Notes under the pieces: generated by a model
Seen by the model: only the letters and a program-made list of their open reading frames with translations
The model's database searches: none
Told to the model about the DNA's origin: nothing
Position numbers and translations under genes: made by a program
In this document: positions 1 through 6,528 of the stretch, piece after piece
Layout: every line of letters begins with the position of its first letter
How positions within the stretch are numbered: position 1 is the first letter of the stretch
Source of the DNA: Aquirhabdus sp.
Lineage (GTDB): Bacteria > Pseudomonadota > Gammaproteobacteria > Pseudomonadales > Moraxellaceae
NCBI GenBank assembly: GCA_030152425.1
Contig: JASLJP010000123.1
Span: forward strand, 1 to 6,652
Reading direction: 5' to 3'
Length of the DNA stretch: 6,652 nucleotides

Positions 1-1
1 C

Positions 2-37
2 ATCGCTGACTTGCGCGCTGCCGGTCAAAAAGTCTAA
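2..37 (+). CDS. rpmB: 50S ribosomal protein L28, 3' end only
   Basis: Only the last 11 codons and the TAA stop are in the window; they read IADLRAAGQKV. This fits the C-terminal helix of bacterial L28, where other gammaproteobacteria have a similar LRA-rich ending. The call rests mainly on context: rpmG starts 23 bases downstream on the same strand, and rpmB-rpmG is a widely conserved pair encoding two large-subunit proteins. There is no terminator between the two genes, so they are probably co-transcribed. The 5' end lies outside the window. Confidence 0.85.
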   Translation: MADLRAAGQKV

Positions 38-60
38 GACTAATTTTAGGAGCCTCAATC

Positions 61-216
61 ATGCGTGATAAAATTCGCCTCGTTTCAAGTGCTGGTACTG
101 GTTTTTTCTACACCACGACCAAAAACAAACGCACTATGCCGGAAAAAATGGAAATCAAAAAATTTGATCCAACCATCCGTCAACACGTGATTTTCAAAGA
201 AGCCAAAATCAAATAA
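61..216 (+). CDS. rpmG: 50S ribosomal protein L33
   Basis: This encodes a 51-residue basic protein starting MRDKIRLVSSAGTGFFYTTT and ending IFKEAKIK, a near full-length match to L33 of the large ribosomal subunit. L33 sits near the tRNA exit site. The protein has no cysteine, so it is the zinc-independent form of L33 rather than the CxxC-containing form. An AGGAG Shine-Dalgarno at 48-52, eight bases before the ATG, supports the start. It follows rpmB by 23 bases and is closed by the terminator at 238-270. The MRDKIRL start without the longer N-terminus seen in Escherichia coli resembles L33 of Acinetobacter and relatives, as I recall them. It looks intact. Confidence 0.97.
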   Translation: MRDKIRLVSSAGTGFFYTTTKNKRTMPEKMEIKKFDPTIRQHVIFKEAKIK

Positions 217-237
217 TGTTTTGATGGTCGCATCGCG

Positions 238-270
238 AAACGGCTCAACTTCCCAGTTGGGCCGTTTTTA
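238..270 (+). terminator. Rho-independent terminator after rpmG
   Basis: The arms AAACGGCTCAACT (238-250) and AGTTGGGCCGTTT pair through a TCCC loop with a single G-T wobble, and a run of five T follows the GC part of the stem. It begins 21 bases after the rpmG stop and should end the rpmB-rpmG transcript before the antiporter gene. Confidence 0.9.
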
Positions 271-302
271 TTTGTGTACGCAAAAAACCCACATTTAAAA
301 TC

Positions 303-316
303 GGTCGCGCGCGACC
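303..316. repeat. Perfect 14-bp GC palindrome
   Basis: GGTCGCGCGCGACC is identical to its own reverse complement. It lies in otherwise AT-rich intergenic DNA, 175 bases before the antiporter start. AAAT on the left and ATTT on the right extend the pairing if one C is bulged. It could be an operator, or a short hairpin with a CGCG loop. No protein can be assigned to it from this sequence. Confidence 0.5.
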
Positions 317-477
317 ATTTGTTGCATTGTTTTGTTATATTACTGAATAGCCTATTAATTTCTAAAAGCACTTTCGGCACGCCTCATTTGTGCTGCGCTC
401 TATAACCATAAGCTGTTACACCCATTATTTTTTGCATGATTTTAGCGATGTATTACGACGATCTGCACCACGACCGA

Positions 478-484
478 TAAGGAG
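478..484 (+). promoter_or_regulatory. Ribosome binding site that fixes the GTG start of ybaL
   Basis: TAAGGAG lies six bases before the GTG at 491. No in-frame ATG occurs nearby, since the ATG at 498 is in another frame. This site therefore decides the GTG start. Its first three bases are also the stop codon of a 14-codon mini-ORF (436-480). Confidence 0.85.
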
Positions 485-490
485 ACCGCC

Positions 491-2236
491 GTGTCACATG
501 ACCTCAGCCTAATTGCCCTACTCGCCGCCGGCTTTGGTCTGGCGCTGGTCTTTGGTTATGTGGCCGCGCGAATACGACTGCCCCCCTTGGTCGGCTATCT
601 GGTGGCCGGCATCCTGATCAGCCCCAACACCCCGGGCATGGTGGCCGACATGCATCTGGCCAATCAGCTCGCCGAGCTGGGGGTGATGTTCCTCATGTTT
701 GGCGTGGGCATGCACTTCTCCTTTTCCGACCTGCTCGCGGTCAAACGCATCGCGATTCCAGGCGCTATTCTGCAGATTGCGGTGGCTACCCTCATGGGGG
801 TAGGTCTCGCCGCGCTATGGGGCTGGAGCCTCGGCTCTGGCCTCGTCTTGGGGCTATGTCTGTCGGTCGCCAGTACCGTGGTCTTGCTGCGCGCGCTCGA
901 GTCGCAGGGGCTCATGGACTCGGTCAATGGTCGTATCGCCATCGGCTGGCTGGTGGTTGAAGATCTGGTCATGGTACTGGTCTTGGTGCTGCTGCCTCCG
1001 ATGGCTGGTTTGCTGGGCGGTGAGTCACCTGCACCCGCGCACGGCGCCATGGGGAATATCTGGGTCACGATCGGCCTGACACTGGCCAAGGTGACGATCT
1101 TTATTGGGCTGATGCTGGTGGTCGGTCGACGGGTGTTTCCACGCTTTTTGCTTCTGGTTTCGCGTACCGGCTCTCGGGAGTTATTTACCCTATCCGTCGT
1201 GGCTGCCGCCGTGACCGTGGCCTATGGCTCGTACATCCTGTTTGGCGTGTCGTTTGCGCTGGGGGCATTCTTTGCGGGCATGGTGGTACGCGAGTCCGAC
1301 TTTAGCCACCGCGCCGAGACCGAAACCTTGCCACTGCGTGAGACTTTTTCGATTTTGTTCTTTGTCTCGGTGGGTATGCTGTTCAATCCCGCCATCCTGC
1401 TGGAGCATCCATGGCAGGTGCTGGGCATCGTCGCCGTCATCGTGGTGGGTAAAACACTGGCTGCGATGTTCTTGGTGCTGTTCTTTCGCTACCCGCTCAA
1501 TACCGCCCTGACCGTCGGTGCCAGCTTGGCGCAGATCGGCGAATTTAGCTTTATCTTGGCCAGTGCCGGGTTATCGCTCAAACTCCTGTCGCTTGAGGGG
1601 CAGAACCTGATTTTGGCGGGGGCGTTGATCTCGATCAGCCTGAATACGGCGATCTTTGCTGCCATCGAGCCAGCTCAGCGCTGGATTCGTCAACGCTCGC
1701 ATCTGGCGCGTATGCTGGAGCGTAGCGGCGATCCACTGGCCATGCTGCCTATGAGTGTGGATGACACCTACCTGAACGGACAGGTGGTGCTGGTGGGGCA
1801 TGGCGGCGTCGGACGCCGCATCGCCGAGACCTTTAAAGCGCAAGGCATCAAATACGTGGTGATCGATGAAAATCGCGAGATCATCGAGTCGCTACGCGCC
1901 CAGAACATCCCTGCAGTCTCCGGTGATGCCTGTGATCCTGCGGTGTTGATCCAAGCGCATATCATGCAGGCCAGTGTATTGGTCGTGTCTACGGCGGATG
2001 TCTTTGATGTACGCCGCATGGTGGATATCGCCCGGACAGTCAATCCGAAGATCGAAGCCCTGCTTTGCACCGACAGTGCTGCTGAAGCGGAGCTGCTGGA
2101 GCGTGAGCAAATCGGCAAAGTGTTTATGGCCAAACAAACACTGGCAGACTCCATGACTGATCATATCTTTGCCCGCATGGGTCTGGATACCGGGAGTAAG
2201 TCGTTGCATGAAACTGGCAACGCCGCCGCGCATTAG
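491..2236 (+). CDS. ybaL: YbaL-type CPA2 cation:proton antiporter with RCK/TrkA-N domain
   Basis: This 581-residue inner-membrane protein belongs to the monovalent cation:proton antiporter-2 family, with KefB, KefC and YbaL, which exchange K+ (or Na+) for H+. Residues about 5-392 are a run of hydrophobic segments, probably 12 or 13. They carry the acidic pair E157-D158 in WLVVEDLVM, K321 in VGKTLAA and the AQIGEF motif at 347-352, all placed as in this family. Residues about 430-563 form an RCK (TrkA-N) Rossmann domain: the GHGGVG loop at 436-441 and the acidic D459 after the second strand suggest NAD(H) binding. Blocks such as IAIPGAI, STVVLLRALE and TGSRELFTLSV match E. coli YbaL (about 558 aa) better than KefB/C, as I recall those sequences. 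Family assignment is firm; the ion and the signal that gates it are inferred. It stands alone, ends at a strong terminator, and starts with GTG. Confidence 0.9.
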   Translation: MSHDLSLIALLAAGFGLALVFGYVAARIRLPPLVGYLVAGILISPNTPGMVADMHLANQLAELGVMFLMFGVGMHFSFSDLLAVKRIAIPGAILQIAVATLMGVGLAALWGWSLGSGLVLGLCLSVASTVVLLRALESQGLMDSVNGRIAIGWLVVEDLVMVLVLVLLPPMAGLLGGESPAPAHGAMGNIWVTIGLTLAKVTIFIGLMLVVGRRVFPRFLLLVSRTGSRELFTLSVVAAAVTVAYGSYILFGVSFALGAFFAGMVVRESDFSHRAETETLPLRETFSILFFVSVGMLFNPAILLEHPWQVLGIVAVIVVGKTLAAMFLVLFFRYPLNTALTVGASLAQIGEFSFILASAGLSLKLLSLEGQNLILAGALISISLNTAIFAAIEPAQRWIRQRSHLARMLERSGDPLAMLPMSVDDTYLNGQVVLVGHGGVGRRIAETFKAQGIKYVVIDENREIIESLRAQNIPAVSGDACDPAVLIQAHIMQASVLVVSTADVFDVRRMVDIARTVNPKIEALLCTDSAAEAELLEREQIGKVFMAKQTLADSMTDHIFARMGLDTGSKSLHETGNAAAH

Positions 2237-2280
2237 GCTGAACATGAAACACTGTGAATATGCATAAAACATGATCCACA

Positions 2281-2321
2281 GACAAAAAAAACGACATCGT
2301 CCTGATGTCGTTTTTTTTGTC
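2281..2321. terminator. Bidirectional rho-independent terminator between convergent genes
   Basis: The left arm GACAAAAAAAACGACATC (2281-2298) and its exact reverse complement (2304-2321) form an 18-bp stem with a five-base GTCCT loop. Read on either strand, a seven-bp GC-containing core is followed by eight T. It lies 44 bases after the antiporter stop and 64 bases beyond the stop of the minus-strand gene, so it should terminate both. Confidence 0.92.
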
Positions 2322-2385
2322 GCGTCAAACACTCAAGGGGGATGAGGTGCTTGGGTACTACAGGGTTAAAACATAAATCCGATGC

Positions 2386-2742
2386 TTAGCTAAAACGTGC
2401 TGGACGCTCGTCCCAGACCTGCGCATGCCATTTGTTAGACTGCTGTTCCATCAGTGCAGACAGCGCGGACTGAATCATTTCCTGACCGATGGCTTGCAGC
2501 GCATCGCCCAAGGCTTCCTGAATTTGTTCAGAAAATTTAATGGTTACCAGCGGCTCCGCCGCAGTTTCAGTTTCTGCGGTCAGCAGCGTTTCAGCGCCTT
2601 CCAGCAGCTCTTCTGCCCCATCCAATACACTTGGATCGAAGTCGGCGGAGCGCAGGGCGATGACACCAGCTTGCAATTGCACCATCTCGAGCACGGTGTC
2701 GGTGGGCATAAACATTTCAGGAGTTTTACGAATCGCAGTCAT
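2386..2742 (-). CDS. Unrecognised small acidic protein (118 aa)
   Basis: I do not recognise this family. The protein has 20 Asp/Glu against 7 Lys/Arg and no cysteine. There is no signal peptide and no membrane segment, so it is probably a cytoplasmic protein. Residues 1-30 begin MTAIRKTPEMFMPTDTVLEM. Residues 42-54 hold a short internal repeat, GAEELLE then GAETLLT, followed by a Thr/Glu/Ala-rich stretch (55-64). Residues 70-100 look like an amphipathic helix suited to self-association, and the tail ends WHAQVWDERPARFS. The ATG at 2742 is preferred because GAGGTG lies six bases upstream; a GTG at 2751 would add three residues but falls inside that ribosome binding site. The gene has its own AT-rich 205-base upstream region after the DUF6586 gene and converges with ybaL. 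The overlapping plus-strand open frame (2425-2829) has no such start signal. Confidence 0.75.
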   Translation of the reverse strand: MTAIRKTPEMFMPTDTVLEMVQLQAGVIALRSADFDPSVLDGAEELLEGAETLLTAETETAAEPLVTIKFSEQIQEALGDALQAIGQEMIQSALSALMEQQSNKWHAQVWDERPARFS

Positions 2743-2748
2743 CTTATG

Positions 2749-2754
2749 CACCTC
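2749..2754 (-). promoter_or_regulatory. Ribosome binding site of the 118-aa gene
   Basis: GAGGTG on the minus strand lies six bases before the ATG at 2742. The GTG inside this motif would also open the same frame. The spacing argues that it serves as the binding site rather than as the start codon. Confidence 0.7.
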
Positions 2755-2891
2755 GTTGCCGGTCGTTTTAGCGACACGCTGAATTTATCTGGATCGAATA
2801 TGGCATGTGATTTTGGCAGCGTTACCTAAACTTTCTTGCTGCTTTACATGTAACACAACAATGCAGATTTTTTCAGCATAATTCAAGAGGC

Positions 2892-2921
2892 AATATGAAC
2901 TTTTTTGCACATAAATGACAA
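2892..2921 (-). promoter_or_regulatory. Candidate sigma70 promoter for the 118-aa gene
   Basis: On the minus strand TTGTCA (2921-2916, five of six to consensus) is separated by 18 bases from CATATT (2897-2892, four of six). Transcription would start near 2885 and give a leader of about 140 bases. The region is AT-rich, so a chance match is possible. Confidence 0.35.
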
Positions 2922-2941
2922 AAAAAATGCTTTTTTCGGTC
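2917..2941 (-). terminator. Weak A/U hairpin, possible terminator of the DUF6586 gene
   Basis: On the minus strand GAC-CG-AAAAAA faces TTTTTTTT-GTC across a GCA loop, seven bases after the DUF6586 stop. The stem is almost entirely A-T and has one mismatch. The eight-T run is suitable but the hairpin is weak. It overlaps the -35 of the candidate promoter for the next gene. Confidence 0.3.
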
Positions 2942-2947
2942 TAAACC

Positions 2948-3451
2948 TTAAAATTCGACCATTTCGTTGCGGAAACCTTCAATCAACTGCACCAGATCCC
3001 GATGCCATTCACGCAGGATCTGCACATCGGGCAGCCACGCCAGCGGGCTGTGGGTGACTTTGAGGATCAGGTTTGACGAGCTGTCGTCATCAAAAGTCGG
3101 CTCCGGTGGCTCGGGGGCATACTCGCAGGCCGCAAAGGCGCGGTTCAGCTCGGCAATAAAGCCGGTCTGCGCCAAACGTTCCATGATTTGGATCTCGGGC
3201 GAGATCTGTCCGCGTGCGGCCATTTTTTCTTTGACCGAAGCAAAGGTGGGCTGACGATCCGTTAATTTGTAGTAACGCACCAACTCCTGCAGGAATGCCA
3301 ACACGGCACCGTGTAACTGAAACACCGCCGCCTCCCGCGAAGCCTGTGCGATCTGACTGTTCTCGGCTTTGTCGGCTTGCACACAAGACAGGCGCGCAAA
3401 GTACAGTTTTTGATTGGTACGATCGGCGTGGTAACGGGCGACACGGGACAT
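2948..3451 (-). CDS. DUF6586-type protein of unknown function (167 aa)
   Basis: This appears to be a DUF6586 family member. The signature is an N-terminal RTNQKLYFAR (residues 11-20), then SREAAVFQLHGAVLAFLQEL (38-57) followed by RYYKL. No biochemical role is known to me. The protein is mostly helical and soluble, with no signal peptide. Residues 109-126 are a probable disordered linker rich in Pro, Glu, Asp and Ser before a C-terminal helical part (141-164). The start at 3451 is chosen because GGAAG (3463-3459) lies seven bases upstream and the conserved motif begins soon after; the frame stays open 21 codons further upstream but that part is Cys-rich and unlike the family. The gene lies downstream of topA on the same strand with a 125-base gap. 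I recall a DUF6586 gene near topA in Pseudomonas too, so the linkage may be old. Confidence 0.8.
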   Translation of the reverse strand: MSRVARYHADRTNQKLYFARLSCVQADKAENSQIAQASREAAVFQLHGAVLAFLQELVRYYKLTDRQPTFASVKEKMAARGQISPEIQIMERLAQTGFIAELNRAFAACEYAPEPPEPTFDDDSSSNLILKVTHSPLAWLPDVQILREWHRDLVQLIEGFRNEMVEF

Positions 3452-3458
3452 GATAGGA

Positions 3459-3463
3459 CTTCC
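3459..3463 (-). promoter_or_regulatory. Ribosome binding site that fixes the DUF6586 start
   Basis: GGAAG on the minus strand lies seven bases before the ATG at 3451. It excludes the longer open frame that begins at 3514. Confidence 0.65.
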
Positions 3464-3494
3464 GCAGTGTAAAATTAAAAGTGCATGCACAGGA

Positions 3495-3534
3495 CACAAA
3501 TAACAGCAAGGCACCCTCGAAGGATGCCTTGCTG
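3495..3534 (-). terminator. Probable terminator after topA
   Basis: The arms CAGCAAGGCA (minus strand 3534-3525) and TGCCTTGCTG (3513-3504) pair perfectly. Two more C-G pairs lie beyond one mismatch, around a five-base loop. The following TTATTTGTG is a broken T-run, so termination may be partial and let some topA transcripts reach the DUF6586 gene. It begins 43 bases after the topA stop. Confidence 0.65.
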
Positions 3535-3576
3535 TGGATATGACCTTAATGGGGTTAAACGATCAGAATAAAAGGC

Positions 3577-6387
3577 TTAGCCTTCGACCCAATGACCGTT
3601 GTTATACACCATCGACCATTTGGTCGGTTTGCCGTCCTGCTCAGAGGCGATGTATTGACTAGCCGTCTTGCGACTGTATTTCAGTAACGCGGGATTGCCT
3701 GCCGGATCGGTATCGGGTGCGGTCAGTAAATACAGATGCTTTGGATCAAGCTTGTCTTTGACTGAGCGCAGCTCAGCGATGGTCGGTGCGCGCGTCTCAC
3801 GGATCTTGGGAAACTTGCTGGCGGCCAAGAACATGCCCGCCGCACCATCACGCAGGATAAAGAAATCGTCATGCTTGGTCGAACGCAGCTCCGGCATCGG
3901 AATAGCATCGGCGCGCGGTGGTGCAGGCTGACCATTCTTGAGAACCTTACGCGTATTGGTGCACGTATCACAGGCAAAGTAAGGACCGAAACGACCGGTC
4001 TTCAGTTGCATGGCCCCCTCGCATTTGTCACACGGTATGGTTGGGCCATCATAGCCTTTGATCTTAAACGCGCCCTCTTCGACCAGATGACCGGCACAGT
4101 CCGGGTTGTTGCCACAGACATGCAGCTTGCGGCCACCGTCGATGATGTAGCTGTCCATCGCGGTATCACAGATCGGGCAGCGTTTTTTGGCCATCAGATC
4201 CAGCGTCTCGGCTGCACTGCCCGCTTCACTGTCGTCGCTGCTGTCATCGGTCAGTGCCGCCAAGGACTCGACCGGTGCGAGGTTGATGGTGCCTTTGCAG
4301 CGTTCTTTGGGTGGCAGATTATAGCCAGAGCAACCGAGGAACACGCCGGTCGAGCCGGTACGGATCTGCATCGGGCGCGCACAGAGCTGGCAGGCCACTT
4401 CATCAACGGCCACGGGTAGATTGCGACGCATCCCCTGATCGGGATCTTGCGACTGGGCACGGACGAGCTTTTGTTTAAAGTCACCGTAGAATTCATTGAG
4501 CACGTTCTTCCAGTCGCGCTCACCGTCGGCAACCTTATCGAGCTGACCTTCCAGCTCGGCGGTAAACGTATAGTCCATCAGATTGGAGAAATTTTCGCTC
4601 AAACGATCGGTGACGATATCGCCCATCTTTTCGGCATACAGGCGACGGTTGTCGAGTTTGACGTAGCCGCGATCCTGTACGGTGGAGATGATCGCCGCAT
4701 AGGTCGACGGGCGACCGATACCGCGCTTTTCCAGTTCTTTCACGAGGCTGGCTTCAGTAAATCGAGCCGGCGGCTTGGTAAAATGCTGGCTAGGATCGAC
4801 CTTGACCAGATTCAGCACATCGCCCGCTTTGACCGTCGGCAGCAGCAGGTCGTCGTCTTGTTTGCTCGGTGCCATGACACGGGTAAAGCCGTCAAACACC
4901 ATGGTGCGACCACGGGCACGCAGCTCGATATCAGCGGCCTGTACCGTGATATTGGACGACAAATACTCGGCCGGTGGCATCTGGCTGGCGGTAAACTGAC
5001 GCCAGATCAGATCGTATAGACGCTGGGCATCACGCTCAACCGTGGTCAGTTGATCGCCGGACAGCGCGATATTCGACGGACGAATCGCTTCGTGGGCTTC
5101 CTGAGCGCCGGCTTTGTTGCCATAGAAATTCGGTTTGGCAGGAACGTACTTGGCGCCAAAGGTATCTTCAATATGGCCGCGTACCATATTCAGCGCATCA
5201 GTACTAATAAACGTCGAATCGGTACGCATATAGGTGATATGCCCCGCCTCATACAGACGCTGCGCCAGAATCATGGTCTTCTTGACCGAAAAGCCCATAC
5301 GGGTGCTGGCCGCTTGCTGCAAGGTCGAGGTGATATACGGCGCGGTTGGATTGACCTTGGTCGGCTTGTCTTCGCGCGCGATGACGGTGTAGGTCGCGGG
5401 GGTCAGCTTGGCAACAACCGCATCCGTTTGTGCTTTATTTTTCAGTTTGAGGGTGCTGCCGGCTTGTTTGGTCGCTTCAAGGCGGATCGGCGTCGGGGTC
5501 TTACCGCCATACAGTGTATCGGCAAAGACTTCCCAGTATTCTTCAGGGATAAACGCACGGATCTCGCGCTCCCGTTCAACCACGAGCTTGACGGCAACCG
5601 ACTGCACCCGACCTGCAGACAGACCGCGAGCGATCTTCTCCCACAGCAATGGCGAGACCATATAGCCGACGACACGGTCAAGGAAACGACGCGCCTGTTG
5701 GGCGTTGACCTTATCCAAATCCAGACGACCGGGTTCTTTAAAGGCGTTCTGGATCGCGTTTTTGGTGATCTCGTTAAAGACCACGCGTTTGTATTTATCT
5801 GGACTGCCGCCGATCACCTGCTGCAAGTGCCAGGCAATCGCCTCTCCCTCTCTGTCCAAGTCGGTTGCGAGATAGATTTCATCGACTTGACTGGCGATCT
5901 TTTTCAGTTCGGCAACAACGTGCTCTTTGCCGGGGAGCACCTCATAGTGTGCGGACCAGTCATGCTCGGGATCGACCCCCATACGATTGATCAGTGCGGC
6001 ACGGGATTTGGCCTCTTTCTCCAGCGCCTTCTGCTCGTCGCTGAGCTTGGCTTTGGCCTTGGCGTCGACCTTGACCACCGGGGCTTTGACGCCACCGCCA
6101 CTGACTGGCAGATCACGGACGTGGCCGATACTGGACTTGACGATATAGTCAGTACCAAGATATTTGTTGATGGTTTTGGCTTTGGCGGGTGATTCGACGA
6201 TGACCAGCGCACGGGCTTTGGGGCCTTTTTTGGCGGGGAGCTTCGGCTCATCATCCTCCAATAACTCATCGGCGACGACGCTTGCTTTCGCAGCGCTGGG
6301 CTTTTTCGCAGCAGCGGTTTTGGCCGTGCCGGTACGCTTTCCCGCCTTGATGGTATGGGCGGTGGTCGAGCGTGGACGAGTTGCCAT
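3577..6387 (-). CDS. topA: DNA topoisomerase I (type IA, omega protein)
   Basis: This 936-residue type IA topoisomerase relaxes negative supercoils by cutting and passing one strand, and counterbalances gyrase. After a 59-residue extension the TOPRIM domain starts at residue 60 (ALVIVESPAKAK, catalytic E65) and carries the metal-binding DLDRE motif (D176, D178, E180). The active-site tyrosine is Y386 in ITYMRTDST, with R388 beside it. EKRGIGRPSTYA follows at about 553-564. The C-terminal part has three complete four-cysteine zinc sites (666/669/686/697, 737/740/758/764, 786/789/806/809) and then cysteine-free ribbon repeats ending NGHWVEG. All key residues are present, and similarity to E. 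coli TopA (865 aa) runs throughout. The ATG at 6387 is chosen over a TTG five codons upstream because GGAA (6400-6397) lies nine bases before it; that site is weak. The Lys/Ala-rich N-terminal extension is absent from E. coli TopA. Confidence 0.98.
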   Translation of the reverse strand: MATRPRSTTAHTIKAGKRTGTAKTAAAKKPSAAKASVVADELLEDDEPKLPAKKGPKARALVIVESPAKAKTINKYLGTDYIVKSSIGHVRDLPVSGGGVKAPVVKVDAKAKAKLSDEQKALEKEAKSRAALINRMGVDPEHDWSAHYEVLPGKEHVVAELKKIASQVDEIYLATDLDREGEAIAWHLQQVIGGSPDKYKRVVFNEITKNAIQNAFKEPGRLDLDKVNAQQARRFLDRVVGYMVSPLLWEKIARGLSAGRVQSVAVKLVVEREREIRAFIPEEYWEVFADTLYGGKTPTPIRLEATKQAGSTLKLKNKAQTDAVVAKLTPATYTVIAREDKPTKVNPTAPYITSTLQQAASTRMGFSVKKTMILAQRLYEAGHITYMRTDSTFISTDALNMVRGHIEDTFGAKYVPAKPNFYGNKAGAQEAHEAIRPSNIALSGDQLTTVERDAQRLYDLIWRQFTASQMPPAEYLSSNITVQAADIELRARGRTMVFDGFTRVMAPSKQDDDLLLPTVKAGDVLNLVKVDPSQHFTKPPARFTEASLVKELEKRGIGRPSTYAAIISTVQDRGYVKLDNRRLYAEKMGDIVTDRLSENFSNLMDYTFTAELEGQLDKVADGERDWKNVLNEFYGDFKQKLVRAQSQDPDQGMRRNLPVAVDEVACQLCARPMQIRTGSTGVFLGCSGYNLPPKERCKGTINLAPVESLAALTDDSSDDSEAGSAAETLDLMAKKRCPICDTAMDSYIIDGGRKLHVCGNNPDCAGHLVEEGAFKIKGYDGPTIPCDKCEGAMQLKTGRFGPYFACDTCTNTRKVLKNGQPAPPRADAIPMPELRSTKHDDFFILRDGAAGMFLAASKFPKIRETRAPTIAELRSVKDKLDPKHLYLLTAPDTDPAGNPALLKYSRKTASQYIASEQDGKPTKWSMVYNNGHWVEG

Positions 6388-6492
6388 TATGGACGATTCC
6401 AATAAAATTTTGATTTATGCCGCACGGCTCACCAGCGAGCATTGCGATGACACACTTTCAATCCGCGACCAAACCTGCGGATCAATCCCAAA

Positions 6493-6501
6493 TTTATGTC
6501 A
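6493..6501 (-). promoter_or_regulatory. Possible extended -10 element upstream of topA
   Basis: On the minus strand TGACATAAA resembles an extended -10 (TG, one base, then a hexamer with four of six consensus bases). It would start transcription about 100 bases before the topA ATG. No good -35 lies at the normal distance, so this is only a candidate within the 141-base gap. Confidence 0.22.
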
Positions 6502-6528
6502 CACCAGACGACCGGCATGAGACAAATG

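Noticed and set aside
180..380. Minus-strand open frame of 66 codons
   Set aside because: It runs antisense across the rpmG end and its terminator and has no plausible start signal.
401..406. TATAAC as a -10 element for ybaL
   Set aside because: The hexamer is good, but no -35-like sequence lies 15-19 bases upstream and no extended -10 is present.
2425..2829. Plus-strand open frame of 134 codons overlapping the 118-aa gene
   Set aside because: It has no clear ribosome binding site and an antisense-like composition. It would also have no promoter or terminator of its own, while the minus-strand frame has GAGGTG, an ATG and a terminator.
2844..2879. 11-codon minus-strand mini-ORF (MLKKSALLCYM) in the leader of the 118-aa gene
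   Set aside because: It has no ribosome binding site, and such short frames are expected by chance in this AT-rich stretch.
3871..5019. Two plus-strand open frames of 182 and 190 codons
   Set aside because: Both are antisense shadows of topA with no recognisable domains.
5050..6192. Long plus-strand open frame of 380 codons
   Set aside because: It lies wholly antisense to topA, whose catalytic motifs and zinc sites are intact. The translation shows no family features, and high-GC genes often leave such open antisense frames.
6255..6259. GGAGG on the minus strand inside topA, a possible internal start shortening the N-terminus
   Set aside because: The ATG triplets that follow are too close and out of frame, so it cannot start the TOPRIM domain.
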